64,000 bases of DNA, taken from positions 146,266-210,265 of the forward strand of contig JACRBG010000036.1 in NCBI GenBank assembly GCA_016234595.1. The letters run 5' to 3'. The stretch's first letter is position 1. The number at the start of each line of letters is the position of its first letter. The stretch is from Chloroflexota bacterium (GTDB taxonomy: Bacteria > Chloroflexota > Anaerolineae > Aggregatilineales > J027). Below the pieces are notes generated by a model. That model saw nothing but the letters and a program-made list of their open reading frames with translations, was not told where the DNA came from and searched no databases. Below, in pieces: positions 45,177 to 54,258 of the stretch. Made by a program: the position numbers and the translations under genes.

Positions 45177-46648
45177 ACTTCCTCCTCAAAAGCTTCCGGG
45201 TTAATGCTTTCGCTTTCTGTTTCGAGTTCTTCTGTCAACGCCTCAATTTCCTCAAGCGCATTGCGAAGATGAACCAGAATAGCGGCGGCGATGTCATCAG
45301 GATCGGTCAGGCGTTCTTCGGGGTCGCCTGTTTCATCACGAAGCCAACTAATGTCAAGGTTATCGTTACGATCCCTGATTTGCTCGCGGGTAAACATGCG
45401 GAAGCGGTCATTTTCGCCCAGATCGGTGCGGAGCGACTTCCCATACGGATCGTCGCCATAGAACGCTTCAAATTCTGCAAAATCTTCGCGGTTGAGCGGG
45501 CGTGTCTTGCCAAAGGATGGCATATTGGTTCGCATGTCGTAAACCCAGACCGTGCTAGTATTGTTCTGATCAGTCCTGCCACGAGTCAAGAAAACAACAT
45601 TGGTCTTAACACCCTGTGCGTAAAAGATACCTGTTGGCAGGCGTAGAATAGTGTGCAGGTTGCAGAGCTCCATCACCCATGAGCGCAAGCGCCGCCCGGT
45701 GTTGTCCTCAAAAAGTACATTGTCAGGCACAACTACGGCAGCACGTCCACCGGGCTTGAGAGCGCGGACAATGTGTTCCACAAAGGCGAGTTGCTTATTC
45801 GACGTATCCGCTGTGATAGAAAAATCGGCGCGAACAGGTCTCCCACCTCCCTTTTTCGTGCCGAATGGCGGATTCGTCATGATTAGATCGGCTTTGCCCA
45901 ACGCCTCACCGTCGGGCGAAAGCGTATCGGCAGAAGTCACCATACTTTCAATGCCATGCAGCATAAGATTCATCAGGCATAGACGATGCGCATCTGGTAC
46001 GAGTTCGGCACCCGTATAAGCGTGGTGTCGCTGGAAAAAAGCCTGCTTTTCGCTCAACTCAAACAGGTCATCGGTATGCGCTTTGATATAGTGATCGGCA
46101 GCTACCAGAAAACCACCCGTGCCAGCCGCAGGGTCCTGTATCACTTCACCGGGCTGGGGCTTCATTAGACGCACAATGGCATCAATCAGTGGACGCGGTG
46201 TAAAATACTGCCCTGCCCCGCTTTTCTTTTCGGCGGCATTCTTTTCCAGCAAACCTTCATACAGGGTTCCCAAACCTTCTTCGCGCGCGGAAAACCAGTC
46301 AAGATCATCAATGGCTTTGGTCAGCGACTTAAGGTTCGCGGGTCTACGCAGGTGCGTCTGGGCATTGGAAAAAATAGCCAGCACCGTCGGGTCGTTGGTC
46401 TTTTGGGTATTGCCCAGTTCGAGCAAGAGAAGACGATAAAATTCCAGCTGATCCAAGCCTTCGCGTCGCTCCAGATCCGACCAAGTGAATCCTTCTGGCA
46501 GGCGCTTTTCATGACCAGTTTCTTCCATCATCTTGAGGAACAGCAGAAATGTCAGTTCAGTGACATATTCATTATAGGTAACGCCATCGTCGCGGAGAAT
46601 GTTACACAAACTCCACAGTTTGGCGACAATATCGGTAGTGGTACTCAT
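45173..46648 (-). CDS. hsdM: Type I restriction-modification DNA methyltransferase subunit (second system)
   Basis: An HsdM of 491 residues, normal length, with no extra C-terminal domain. The SAM motif IQDPAAGTGGFLVAA and the catalytic TNPPFGTKKGG are present. The N-terminal helical region (KLWSLCNILRDDGVTYNEYV) fits the family. ATG 46648 is chosen because it overlaps the HsdR stop as ATGA and a GGAGAGAG lies upstream; an ATG at 46669 adds seven residues. It methylates adenine at the site set by the downstream HsdS. Confidence 0.94.
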   Translation of the reverse strand: MSTTTDIVAKLWSLCNILRDDGVTYNEYVTELTFLLFLKMMEETGHEKRLPEGFTWSDLERREGLDQLEFYRLLLLELGNTQKTNDPTVLAIFSNAQTHLRRPANLKSLTKAIDDLDWFSAREEGLGTLYEGLLEKNAAEKKSGAGQYFTPRPLIDAIVRLMKPQPGEVIQDPAAGTGGFLVAADHYIKAHTDDLFELSEKQAFFQRHHAYTGAELVPDAHRLCLMNLMLHGIESMVTSADTLSPDGEALGKADLIMTNPPFGTKKGGGRPVRADFSITADTSNKQLAFVEHIVRALKPGGRAAVVVPDNVLFEDNTGRRLRSWVMELCNLHTILRLPTGIFYAQGVKTNVVFLTRGRTDQNNTSTVWVYDMRTNMPSFGKTRPLNREDFAEFEAFYGDDPYGKSLRTDLGENDRFRMFTREQIRDRNDNLDISWLRDETGDPEERLTDPDDIAAAILVHLRNALEEIEALTEELETESESINPEAFEEEV

Positions 46649-49600
46649 CCAGCGGCACTCTCTCTCCATAATTCTTCATTAAAATCACTCAAGACCGTCT
46701 CAAGGTGACCATCAAATACTTTGTTCAAGCGTCGAAATCCACCGTGCGATTGGAAAGGTTCATTCTCCATCGATTCCCGATCCACGACGATTTCACGCTG
46801 AATTTGCTCGGCAATCCGTTCCAGCCATTTCCGCTGAGGGTCAGTCCATGCTTGCTTCGCCAGAATCCGCCGAAGTGCCGAACGCACACGCCCTTCGTAA
46901 GGAATCAGCGCATCACCCAGCGCCGCCTGCCGGATAAAACCGATGATAGAAGCAGCAATATCCTCGTTTTTCGTATCATACCAAGCGCGGCGCAGATTCA
47001 CTTCGGAAAAATCGTAGCGATCCAGTTCAAGGCGCAGTTCGCGCAGTTGGGCGCGAGTCAATTCGCGTGGACGCTGCACCACCACTGTGAGGGCAGTGAT
47101 CTTGTTCACATTGTTGCGAATGTAGCTGGTGAAGCTGTCCAGAAAGTCCTGTGGCTTTTCCGCTTTACCATAGCCGCGTGTCACTGAAACCACTGCGTCC
47201 GGATGATGGGAGATGGGCAGCACCAGCGGTGACTCACCCTCAACAGTCCAATCCAGAATACGCCCGATGCCGGGGCGGGTACGCGCCCATTGCGCGGTAT
47301 CACGCGATGAATGGGAGGTCAACCGCTCAAGGGTCTGTTCTGGCGTTTCACCGGAAATTGCCTCATAACGCTGCCTTGCCTCGTCTGAAAGCTTATCCAG
47401 ACGATGACGCAGCTTCACGATAATCTGCTCACGAACGGCCTCACGATGGGTGTCGTCATCCACCAGAATCAGTTCATCCCAGAGCTGCTCCAGAGTGATA
47501 TTCGGATTCACAACAACGGGACGCATATCCGTTAAATTCTGAAGATGGGGATAGAGATCAACCGCATCGAAGATACGGAAGGTTTCTTTACCAATCTCCT
47601 CACACAAGCGGGTCGCCCTGCCCAACATCTGTTCATAGAGGATACGACTGTTGACGCGCCGGATAAAGACCAGATTGGTGATACTTGGCACGTCAATGCC
47701 AGTAGTGAGTAGGTCTACGGTAATTGCAATCTTGGGTAAGGCATCATTACGGAAAGATCGAATGAGGTTGGGCACACGATCTACACTTCCGGTGATTTTT
47801 CGCACAGCCGCATCTTCAATTTCACCGTATCGCTCTTCAAGTGCCTGCTTAAGTTCTTCAACCACAATATCAGCATGGGCATCGGTCACAGCAAAGATTA
47901 GTGTTTTGCCCGGTAAATCCGGGTCGATATGTCGTGCCAGTTCCTCGGCAACGGTACGATTAAACGGCACGGTAATCACTTTACGATTAAAACCTTCGAC
48001 TTGGAAGCTGATTTCGTCGGGGGCATGAATCAGATCAACGGCTCCAGTACGGGGGTCGAGAACTTCCATTTCTTCACCCCGCTCAAAAACAATGCCAGCC
48101 TGAGCGAGAGCAGTGGTGATCTGGATGGGCGGTTCGTGGTCGATCAAATAGCCATCAACCACCGCCTCACGATAGGAGTAGGTAAAGATGGGGTCGCCAA
48201 ATATATCCACCGTATGCAGCGCTGGCGTAGCAGTCAGCCCGATCTTAACCGCGTCAAAGTGTTCTAATACACGGCGATACTTGGAAATGTAATCCTCTTG
48301 GTTGCGGAAACTGAGTTCGGCATCCGACATTTCCCGATCCAGCAGATAACCGCGATGGCATTCATCAATGACCAGCAGATCGTACTGGTCGATGGGCGGC
48401 ACATCGGCAGGATCATCAGCATAGAGTACCCGGCGTACAAGACCCTGAATCGTACAAATGTGGACTTTCGTCTCTGGGTCTGGCTGTATTTCATCAATGG
48501 GCATCAGGTTGAAAATATCAGCAAATGTGTTGGCTCCCACTATTTTGGTAGTAGCGAACTCACCGCCTGCCTGTGTGCCAAGTGCGCTGCGATCCACCAC
48601 AAAACAGACACGGCGGAAGCGTTTCGCAGTCAGGAGACGGTAGAGCAAGGCAATCGCCAGCTTGGTTTTCCCGGTTCCGGTTGCCATCGCCAGTAGCATA
48701 GCCCGTTGATCGCGTTCCAACGCAGCTTCGATGTTTTCAATCGCTTGGCGCTGATACCAGCGCAGCGGAAAGCCGAAGTTATAAGGCATGTCCTTCAGTT
48801 TTTCGTGAGCAACTTCACGATTTATTTCCAGTTCACTGATCAGACCTTCGGGCGTAAACCAGTCACTTAAGGCACGGCGACGGTTTGTGTCCAGTCGAAC
48901 ATCCCGAAACCAGATGCCGCTTTCCGTTTCTAGCTGCTTGAGATAGGGTCGCCCATTGGTCGCAAATACGAAAGGAATTTGATAATCGCCCCAAGGTCCG
49001 CCGATTGGCTCTGCACCACCAATCCAGTGCATTCCTCGTGAGTAACGCTCTGCTTGGTCTATGGCAGCAGAGACGTTTTTGCGCTGCCGCTTTGCTTCAA
49101 TGATGGCAATACACTTCATGCCGCTAAACAGCGCATAATCTGCGGGGCCGCTGTCGGTGGGCCATTCAGCAATTGCTAGATAGCGATTTTTGGCGGGTCT
49201 TGCGCCCGTGGCATACCGGAGTTTTTCGGTATCCGTTTCCCAACCACGATCCCGTAACTGCTGATCGATTAGTGCGCGGGTTGCGGCTTCATCTAGATCG
49301 ATATGGCGGGCAGCTTCTCGCGCTCGTAGAAGCAGGGCTTCATGGTCACTAGGTGTTATCTGTGCAGCCTGAGCCTGAAGCACTATGAGTTTTTGCTGCA
49401 CCTGAAGCTTTTCCCGCTCGGCTTCTTCCGCAAGGTTTGCCCAGAGTTCTCGCTCTTCTGCTTCCCTCTCAGCGCGTACCTGAGCACTTTCTCGTTCAAG
49501 CTGCAATTGCATCTGCACCTCTTGAGCACGCTCGGCTTCACTCAGCAGTGCATCTCGTTCGGTCCGCAGACGTTCTAATTCTTCTCTGAGAGAGTGGGTA

Positions 49601-50034
49601 GCAGCATCTGGATCAGGGGGAGGTACAAAAGGTCCGGAGTTAAATTTGGGGTCAGGGCCAAATGTGCGATGAAACCAGATTGCCAGTTGACGAGCGATCT
49701 TCAGATTTGACAGGGCTTCACGATGATCGCCGATATTTTCATGTGTAGCTCGATTACCTGCAACGCGGAGCTGATGAAACAAATCAAAGACATCGGCGGG
49801 TGCAGCACGTTCATACTTGAGGCGACGGAGCAGGTCCGCTTGGGTCTCTTCGGTTGTCTCCAGTAAACCAGATCGGGCCGCAATTTGCTGAGCGAGGGCT
49901 TCGCCAAATTGCCGTAGCTTTATCAGGCAGGTGTTGGGGTCATCCCGAAAATATCGTTCTGCCAGAGCTGCCAACGTGACCAGATGTGCATCGTATGCTG
50001 AAAGAAAATCAAAATTAGCAGAACTTAATGTCAT
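46645..50034 (-). CDS. hsdR: Type I restriction endonuclease subunit, EcoEI-like (second system)
   Basis: A 1129-residue HsdR. The N-terminus is DUF4145-like (residues 1-~130). A coiled coil follows (~147-222), then the nuclease core (PADYALFS and AIIEAKRQRK, Asp 299/Glu 313/Lys 315). The helicase motor has ATGTGKTK (451-458), VIDECHRG and GLTATPA. An EcoEI-type helical C-terminus ends the protein. AAAAAGG lies seven bases before ATG 50034. It is the first gene of a six-gene minus-strand run (hsdR-hsdM-hsdS-HATPase-STAS-PIN), a gene order different from the first RM operon in this window. Confidence 0.93.
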   Translation of the reverse strand: MTLSSANFDFLSAYDAHLVTLAALAERYFRDDPNTCLIKLRQFGEALAQQIAARSGLLETTEETQADLLRRLKYERAAPADVFDLFHQLRVAGNRATHENIGDHREALSNLKIARQLAIWFHRTFGPDPKFNSGPFVPPPDPDAATHSLREELERLRTERDALLSEAERAQEVQMQLQLERESAQVRAEREAEERELWANLAEEAEREKLQVQQKLIVLQAQAAQITPSDHEALLLRAREAARHIDLDEAATRALIDQQLRDRGWETDTEKLRYATGARPAKNRYLAIAEWPTDSGPADYALFSGMKCIAIIEAKRQRKNVSAAIDQAERYSRGMHWIGGAEPIGGPWGDYQIPFVFATNGRPYLKQLETESGIWFRDVRLDTNRRRALSDWFTPEGLISELEINREVAHEKLKDMPYNFGFPLRWYQRQAIENIEAALERDQRAMLLAMATGTGKTKLAIALLYRLLTAKRFRRVCFVVDRSALGTQAGGEFATTKIVGANTFADIFNLMPIDEIQPDPETKVHICTIQGLVRRVLYADDPADVPPIDQYDLLVIDECHRGYLLDREMSDAELSFRNQEDYISKYRRVLEHFDAVKIGLTATPALHTVDIFGDPIFTYSYREAVVDGYLIDHEPPIQITTALAQAGIVFERGEEMEVLDPRTGAVDLIHAPDEISFQVEGFNRKVITVPFNRTVAEELARHIDPDLPGKTLIFAVTDAHADIVVEELKQALEERYGEIEDAAVRKITGSVDRVPNLIRSFRNDALPKIAITVDLLTTGIDVPSITNLVFIRRVNSRILYEQMLGRATRLCEEIGKETFRIFDAVDLYPHLQNLTDMRPVVVNPNITLEQLWDELILVDDDTHREAVREQIIVKLRHRLDKLSDEARQRYEAISGETPEQTLERLTSHSSRDTAQWARTRPGIGRILDWTVEGESPLVLPISHHPDAVVSVTRGYGKAEKPQDFLDSFTSYIRNNVNKITALTVVVQRPRELTRAQLRELRLELDRYDFSEVNLRRAWYDTKNEDIAASIIGFIRQAALGDALIPYEGRVRSALRRILAKQAWTDPQRKWLERIAEQIQREIVVDRESMENEPFQSHGGFRRLNKVFDGHLETVLSDFNEELWRESAAG

Positions 50035-50522
50035 TCCAGTACCTTTTTAGAGCTAAAACTCTCATGATGCATTGAATTGTACTAAGAAGGAAGTCTATAT
50101 TTGATTTTACCTGAGTCTGTCTCCACTTGCATGGTATTTTCCGCTGATGTGTTGGTTGCGCTTTCACCCTGCAATCTAGCACGACGCAGGGCAATGTCCA
50201 GCCGCAAGCGGTTGCTGCTACGAGTTTTGTTCCTGGCTTGCGCCGTTTCACTCACCACAAAACTCGTGCAGGTCTACGACGACATTGCCCTCAGCGCGTC
50301 GTGCTGGACGATTTGCAGAAAGCGCACCTTAACAATTCATCAACGGAAGTTTGCCAGCTACGGGCCGAAGAGATCAGCAAGGCGAGGAGCGCCCCCACTG
50401 TCGGGGTAGAAGCCCTATCGAGTCAACAACCCTTCCCAGGATGAATAGCACCTTATTGCCAGCGGCATTACGGCAGTCGTTTCCCACTTCCATTCAATTC
50501 TATAGATACAAGGAGTTTGACC
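50035..50522. repeat. Gap with a 128-nt bulged palindrome (50178-50305)
   Basis: This 488-base gap has no convincing gene. AGCACGACGC (50178-50187) pairs perfectly with 50296-50305 and AGGGCAATGTC (50188-50198) pairs with 50281-50291, leaving a 4-base one-sided bulge. An inner perfect 10-bp stem CGAGTTTTGT (50221-50230) pairs with 50257-50266. The fold resembles a folded attachment site or structured RNA. AAGGAG at the right edge belongs to the next gene. Confidence 0.6.
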
Positions 50523-50741
50523 ATGCTATCCGAGCGTTTGCTTAAGGTTGCTCTGAAACAGTCTGCCATTATCGTGGCAGTTCTACTGGCTGTCCCTACT
50601 TTAGGTGTATTAGCCACCTTGCTCCTATCAACCATCTCCACTCTGTTCTGTGAACAATTGCAGGGGCTAATGACCCTCAGTGTCGTTACCACCGCGGTTG
50701 TCCTCACCGTGCAGGAGTTTCGCCATTTCTCCAAACCCTAG
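50523..50741 (+). CDS. Small two-helix membrane protein
   Basis: A 72-residue protein with two hydrophobic helices (SAIIVAVLLAVPTLGVLATLL and TLSVVTTAVVLTVQEF) and a short basic tail. ATG 50523 is supported by AAGGAG seven bases upstream. No family recognised. It is followed by a hairpin that could end transcription, so it may be a stand-alone gene. Small membrane proteins in conjugative elements can be entry-exclusion or pore components, but nothing here decides that. Confidence 0.6.
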   Translation: MLSERLLKVALKQSAIIVAVLLAVPTLGVLATLLLSTISTLFCEQLQGLMTLSVVTTAVVLTVQEFRHFSKP

Positions 50742-50748
50742 ATCGGCA

Positions 50749-50785
50749 ATGCCCGACCTTAGCCGCCAAGCATCAAGTCGGGCAT
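50749..50785 (+). terminator. Hairpin after the small membrane gene
   Basis: A nine-pair stem (ATGCCCGAC with GTCGGGCAT) with a 19-base loop, followed by CACTTTAGCTTTT. It lies just after the stop at 50741. Confidence 0.5.
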
Positions 50786-50819
50786 CACTTTAGCTTTTAG
50801 AAAGCGAGTTTATTGTACC

Positions 50820-51770
50820 ATGACCGTAACTTACCTAACGGGTACTCGGTATCCGGGTGCTGCCCTCAAACGTTTTCTACCAGAATACATCGACATCCTG
50901 CTGCATAGTGGTGAGTCGCTGCTCACCACCAACAAACCGGGCGTGGATAACCTCATTATCCGGCACTGCGATCACTATAATCTCCCGCTTCAGGTCTATG
51001 AATTTGCCTGCAACAGCAGTCAAGGGTTTATCAACCGGCGTGTCCAAGTCCAATCCGAAGCAGTTGAAGTTCAGCCTTACATAGCCCCATCTTGGCAACG
51101 ATTCCGCGCACTCGCAGAACGTGCCGACAAGATGTTGTTTTTCCATGCCGGCAAAACACGCGGCAAATGTTACGGGATGCCAACGCTTACCGCCTTCGAT
51201 CTTGCCTGCCAGAAACGCGGCGTTGAAGGGGAACAGCTGATCGTCCAACACCAGCAAAAGGCATGGGTCAGCGGGACCGAACTACGCAGTTCGCCAACTA
51301 TCGGTGCAGCACACATCTATGTGAACAGCCGTTTTGTGTCGGGCTTAGGGGGTAAGCGGCATTGTGTCGCTCACTTCCGCATCGAGACTTGGCGCAGGAT
51401 TGGCGAGATCATCCAGCCGGGTGAGGGTCGCAGAGAGTTTGTTCTGCCTCACATCAGTAGCCGCGATCAAGCTCTTTTGCACATGCTGCACCAAGCCTTG
51501 CTCGAGCTGGATAGCCACCGCCCTGAACGACTCATCATCCATCATTGGAGCAAACATCTTGAAATGATTCCCTACGCCAGAAAATGTAATGTCAGTTATT
51601 CCGAACTACGTGAGCAAGTTCGCGCTCTACTCGACCCGTACACACAAGTCATCTGGCAATATGAGAACCAAGCGGATGTCCTCCAGCAGATCGGCAAACC
51701 AATTTCATCGGGTCAAGCCCTCTGGCATCACAAACGCAAAGTTTCGGCTTATCGGGGGTTATATCAATGA
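50820..51770 (+). CDS. Unknown protein with Rossmannoid (SLOG/DUF2493-like) N-terminus and possible RNase H-like C-terminus
   Basis: A 316-residue protein. The first ~150 residues alternate strands and helices, with TYLTGTRYPGAAL at the start and KMLFFHAGKTRGKCYGMPTL, a pattern seen in SLOG/DUF2493 nucleotide-binding folds. Residues ~165-270 resemble an RNase H fold (AAHIYVNSRFVSGLGGKR ... LLHMLHQALLEL ... RLIIHHWSKHLEMI). If so, the first catalytic Asp is replaced by Asn. It overlaps the next gene by four bases. Both domain assignments are weak pattern matches. Confidence 0.6.
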   Translation: MTVTYLTGTRYPGAALKRFLPEYIDILLHSGESLLTTNKPGVDNLIIRHCDHYNLPLQVYEFACNSSQGFINRRVQVQSEAVEVQPYIAPSWQRFRALAERADKMLFFHAGKTRGKCYGMPTLTAFDLACQKRGVEGEQLIVQHQQKAWVSGTELRSSPTIGAAHIYVNSRFVSGLGGKRHCVAHFRIETWRRIGEIIQPGEGRREFVLPHISSRDQALLHMLHQALLELDSHRPERLIIHHWSKHLEMIPYARKCNVSYSELREQVRALLDPYTQVIWQYENQADVLQQIGKPISSGQALWHHKRKVSAYRGLYQ

Positions 51771-52270
51771 GCAGTTTAAAAATCATCTATAAACTACTCC
51801 GCGAGGAGTATGCAGTTAGCCGCCAGATCTGGTGGTTGGACGCCGAATCTGGTAAGCTAGTCAACGATGTGACCTATTGCCTTCTGCTCATTTGGAAAGC
51901 CGCTGAGTGTATCCGTCGCGGCGAAGAGGATTGTTGGCGGGAGTTGGCTGCCTATGCCCTTGAGCGGTCTATGAGCTATCTGCTGATGCACGCCATCGGG
52001 GAATATCTGCTGGATTGCGGCGAACTTGATCCATTGCCCCTCATTGACCTCACCCCAGAGAAGTACCTCAATTGGCAGGACGGTGAGAGTCCCCTGTTGG
52101 ATGAAACCGAACATCTCTACATCCATGCCCCCACCGAGAAACCCGAACCTGATCGTGACATGGCGTTCAAATCCGATCATCGCTGGTCACAGCGCAAATG
52201 GCGCACGCGAGATGAACACCCGCTACCCCATACCCAAACGGTCAATAAGTCACAACATTGGCTTTTCTGA
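51767..52270 (+). CDS. Unknown protein, coupled to the 50820 gene
   Basis: A 167-residue protein, helical in its first ~90 residues (LIWKAAECIRRGEEDCWREL) with an acidic, Pro-rich second half. It ends in VNKSQHWLF. A diverged copy of this ending, SKSIHWLF, occurs at 58810-58878, together with a related terminator. Its ATG overlaps the previous stop, so the two are co-translated. No family recognised. Confidence 0.6.
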   Translation: MSSLKIIYKLLREEYAVSRQIWWLDAESGKLVNDVTYCLLLIWKAAECIRRGEEDCWRELAAYALERSMSYLLMHAIGEYLLDCGELDPLPLIDLTPEKYLNWQDGESPLLDETEHLYIHAPTEKPEPDRDMAFKSDHRWSQRKWRTRDEHPLPHTQTVNKSQHWLF

Positions 52271-52283
52271 GTTGCCTTATCCA

Positions 52284-52330
52284 AAGCGTACTGTTTCATC
52301 GCAAGGTTGATGACTACTGTACGCTTTTTG
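52284..52330 (+). terminator. Intrinsic terminator (copy 1 of a duplicated pair)
   Basis: An eight-pair stem (AAGCGTAC with GTACGCTT) closing a 27-base loop, followed by TTTTTG. It ends the 50820-52270 gene pair. A related terminator with compensating base changes lies at 58883. Confidence 0.75.
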
Positions 52331-52398
52331 ATTCTCCCTGCGAAAGAGAGCATATGTCTATACTCAAAAATCGTAATGCTCCAATTGGGTAGGTTTGT

Positions 52399-52404
52399 TA
52401 TACT
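52399..52404 (+). promoter_or_regulatory. Extended -10 promoter candidate for the pyrF gene
   Basis: TATACT preceded by TG and one base, 45 bases before the ATG of the OMP decarboxylase gene. No good -35 is seen, which is usual for extended -10 promoters. Confidence 0.4.
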
Positions 52405-52448
52405 CTCCTTACTAACTATTTGCCCATCTAGAGCTTAGAGGAGGCATA

Positions 52449-53312
52449 ATGAAAGTTGATCGGGACTTCAACAAGTTACTTGAGAATAGATGGCGCAATG
52501 CTGGCACCATGGCGGCGGTAGGGATAGATCCTGATCCAACCAAATTCCCCCCCGAACTTAAATTGCAACCTGATGGCAATAATTGGTTTACTGTTTTGAT
52601 GAATTTCGTTTGTGGCGTGATAGATGCGACCAACGACTGTGTTTGTGCATATAAGATACAACCCGCCTACTTTTTGAATTTTGGAGCCGATGGTATTAAA
52701 GCTTTAAAACAAACAGTTTCTTACATCCACGATCATTATTCTGATATTCCAGTTATTATGGATGGTAAGTTCTCAGATATCGACGCAACAAGCGTGCAAT
52801 ATGCTAATTTTGTTTTTAATTACTTAAATGCTGATGCTGTTCTGATAAATCCACTAATGGGGAAAGGCACTATATTCTCTTTTACCTCTCATAGCGGAAA
52901 AGGAGTCATAATCCTTTGCAGACCGTCAGGCTTAGATGCAGAAGCAATACCAAACCTCCAGTTAAGTAATGGCAACTATGTATGGCAGTATATAATGAGA
53001 TTAGCTATAGAAGAAAGCAGAAAGAACAAAAATATAGCTATTGTGTTGGCCGCGCATAATTATGGTATATCTGATAATCTAAGGGAAACTGTGCTTGACA
53101 TGCCTATACTTGTCGCTGGGATAGGTACCCAAGGCGGCGTGCTATCCGACGTAGTTCCTAGTTTATTAGATTCAAATAGATATGGGCTCATCATACCTTC
53201 CTCCCGTGCGATATTATACCCACGGCAAGAGGAAGGAGAATTGTTCCCACAACCATCAAGGCGTGCAATAATGCATTTAAGAGACGAAATTAACGAATTG
53301 GCTAGAGCGTAG
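52449..53312 (+). CDS. pyrF: Orotidine 5'-phosphate decarboxylase
   Basis: Decarboxylates OMP to UMP, the last step of pyrimidine synthesis. The catalytic loop VIMDGKFSDIDATSVQYA keeps the DxKxxD array. The N-terminus (MAAVGIDPDPTKFPPEL) has the ligand Asp, and the substrate phosphate region VAGIGTQGG is intact. The 287-residue length and layout fit the longer bacterial class (as in mycobacteria). GAGGAGG lies just before the ATG. It stands alone, without other pyr genes, next to a membrane protein and a THEP1 NTPase in AT-rich cargo. It may therefore be a moonlighting or defence-linked copy rather than housekeeping; that is inference. Confidence 0.92.
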   Translation: MKVDRDFNKLLENRWRNAGTMAAVGIDPDPTKFPPELKLQPDGNNWFTVLMNFVCGVIDATNDCVCAYKIQPAYFLNFGADGIKALKQTVSYIHDHYSDIPVIMDGKFSDIDATSVQYANFVFNYLNADAVLINPLMGKGTIFSFTSHSGKGVIILCRPSGLDAEAIPNLQLSNGNYVWQYIMRLAIEESRKNKNIAIVLAAHNYGISDNLRETVLDMPILVAGIGTQGGVLSDVVPSLLDSNRYGLIIPSSRAILYPRQEEGELFPQPSRRAIMHLRDEINELARA

Positions 53313-53323
53313 TTATTCCTTCC

Positions 53324-53340
53324 ATTATGGCACATAGGGA
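53324..53340 (+). repeat. 17-bp direct repeat, left copy
   Basis: ATTATGGCACATAGGGA, 11 bases after the pyrF stop. An identical 17-bp copy is at 58531-58547. The pair brackets the membrane protein, NTPase, IS and chimeric gene. Confidence 0.8.
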
Positions 53341-53467
53341 ACGAAGTTAAATATTATTGATAAGGGTCACGCAATCAGCGAATTGTTGAACGTTGGCAAA
53401 GTAGTGATCAGAAAAGGTGCAATGAAGCTCTACCCGCAGTCATCAAACCCGAAAGAGGATGAGTTTT

Positions 53468-54256
53468 ATGGAAAAAGTATGGCGACTAATTATAAACAAT
53501 CTCGATACATCCCTTGCTATAGCACTTAGTATAATTGCTGCGGTCTTAAGTACATTTGGAATCTTAGAGGCAGCTCTCTTACCTGCAATTGCTGCTACAC
53601 TAGCATTATTAGCTGCGAGCATCATCCGAGACAGAACTTCACGGGATGCATTATTAGTACAGATAAATAAGTTAGAAACCATTCTGCAAATATCTGGACA
53701 CAAACCAAGTGCGGATTTGTTCTTCACAGCAAACACCTCTGAAATAGACTTGATCGCTAGGTCGCGGGAAGAGATTTGGTTGGTTCAAGAAACCGGTTCA
53801 TTGGTCGTTGAGCAAAATTTAGAACCACTTGAGAGATTAATTAGGAGTGGAGGGACTGTTAAAATAGTTATTGCTGGCAACTCGCGACATATTATCGAAG
53901 CGATTGCGTTTAGAAACAAAAATCTGGATGCGTCTATGATAAAGACTCGTCAAGACGACGCACTAAACCAATTCATTTCTCTGATGAATGCGACCAAAGG
54001 GTGTGCAGGAACCCTCCAGATACGGCGTATTCCTTACCCACTCGACATCACAGCAGTGTTTATTGATCCAGAGTCTTCCGACCCATCTAATAGACGAGGG
54101 TTAATTCGGATGGCAGGGTTTCACAACTACTTCAAGAATAAACGCGACTTCCACATAGCTTTCAGTTCAGAACCTGAGACATACCAGTTCTTTTCTCAGC
54201 AATTCGTAGAAATGTGGCAAAATAGCGAACCCATAGATTTATTGGTAGCAAATTGA
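53468..54256 (+). CDS. Membrane protein with PLD-like cytoplasmic domain lacking the HKD motif
   Basis: About 262 residues. Two close membrane helices are near the N-terminus (SLAIALSIIAAVLSTFGI and LPAIAATLALLAASI). A cytoplasmic alpha/beta domain follows, with EIWLVQETGSLVVEQNLEPL, GTVKIVIAGNSRHIIEAI and a late GLIRMAGFHNYF. This order recalls phospholipase D-like folds, but no HxK catalytic pair is seen. ATG 53468 is preferred because GAGG is nine bases upstream; an ATG at 53459 is in frame. The next gene starts almost at its stop, so they act together. The function is unknown. Confidence 0.65.
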   Translation: MEKVWRLIINNLDTSLAIALSIIAAVLSTFGILEAALLPAIAATLALLAASIIRDRTSRDALLVQINKLETILQISGHKPSADLFFTANTSEIDLIARSREEIWLVQETGSLVVEQNLEPLERLIRSGGTVKIVIAGNSRHIIEAIAFRNKNLDASMIKTRQDDALNQFISLMNATKGCAGTLQIRRIPYPLDITAVFIDPESSDPSNRRGLIRMAGFHNYFKNKRDFHIAFSSEPETYQFFSQQFVEMWQNSEPIDLLVAN

Positions 54257-54258
54257 TT

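Noticed and set aside
50178..50305. Integron attC site
   Set aside because: The palindrome is attC-like in size, but the RYYYAAC and GTTRRRY core motifs are absent and there is no integron integrase in the window.
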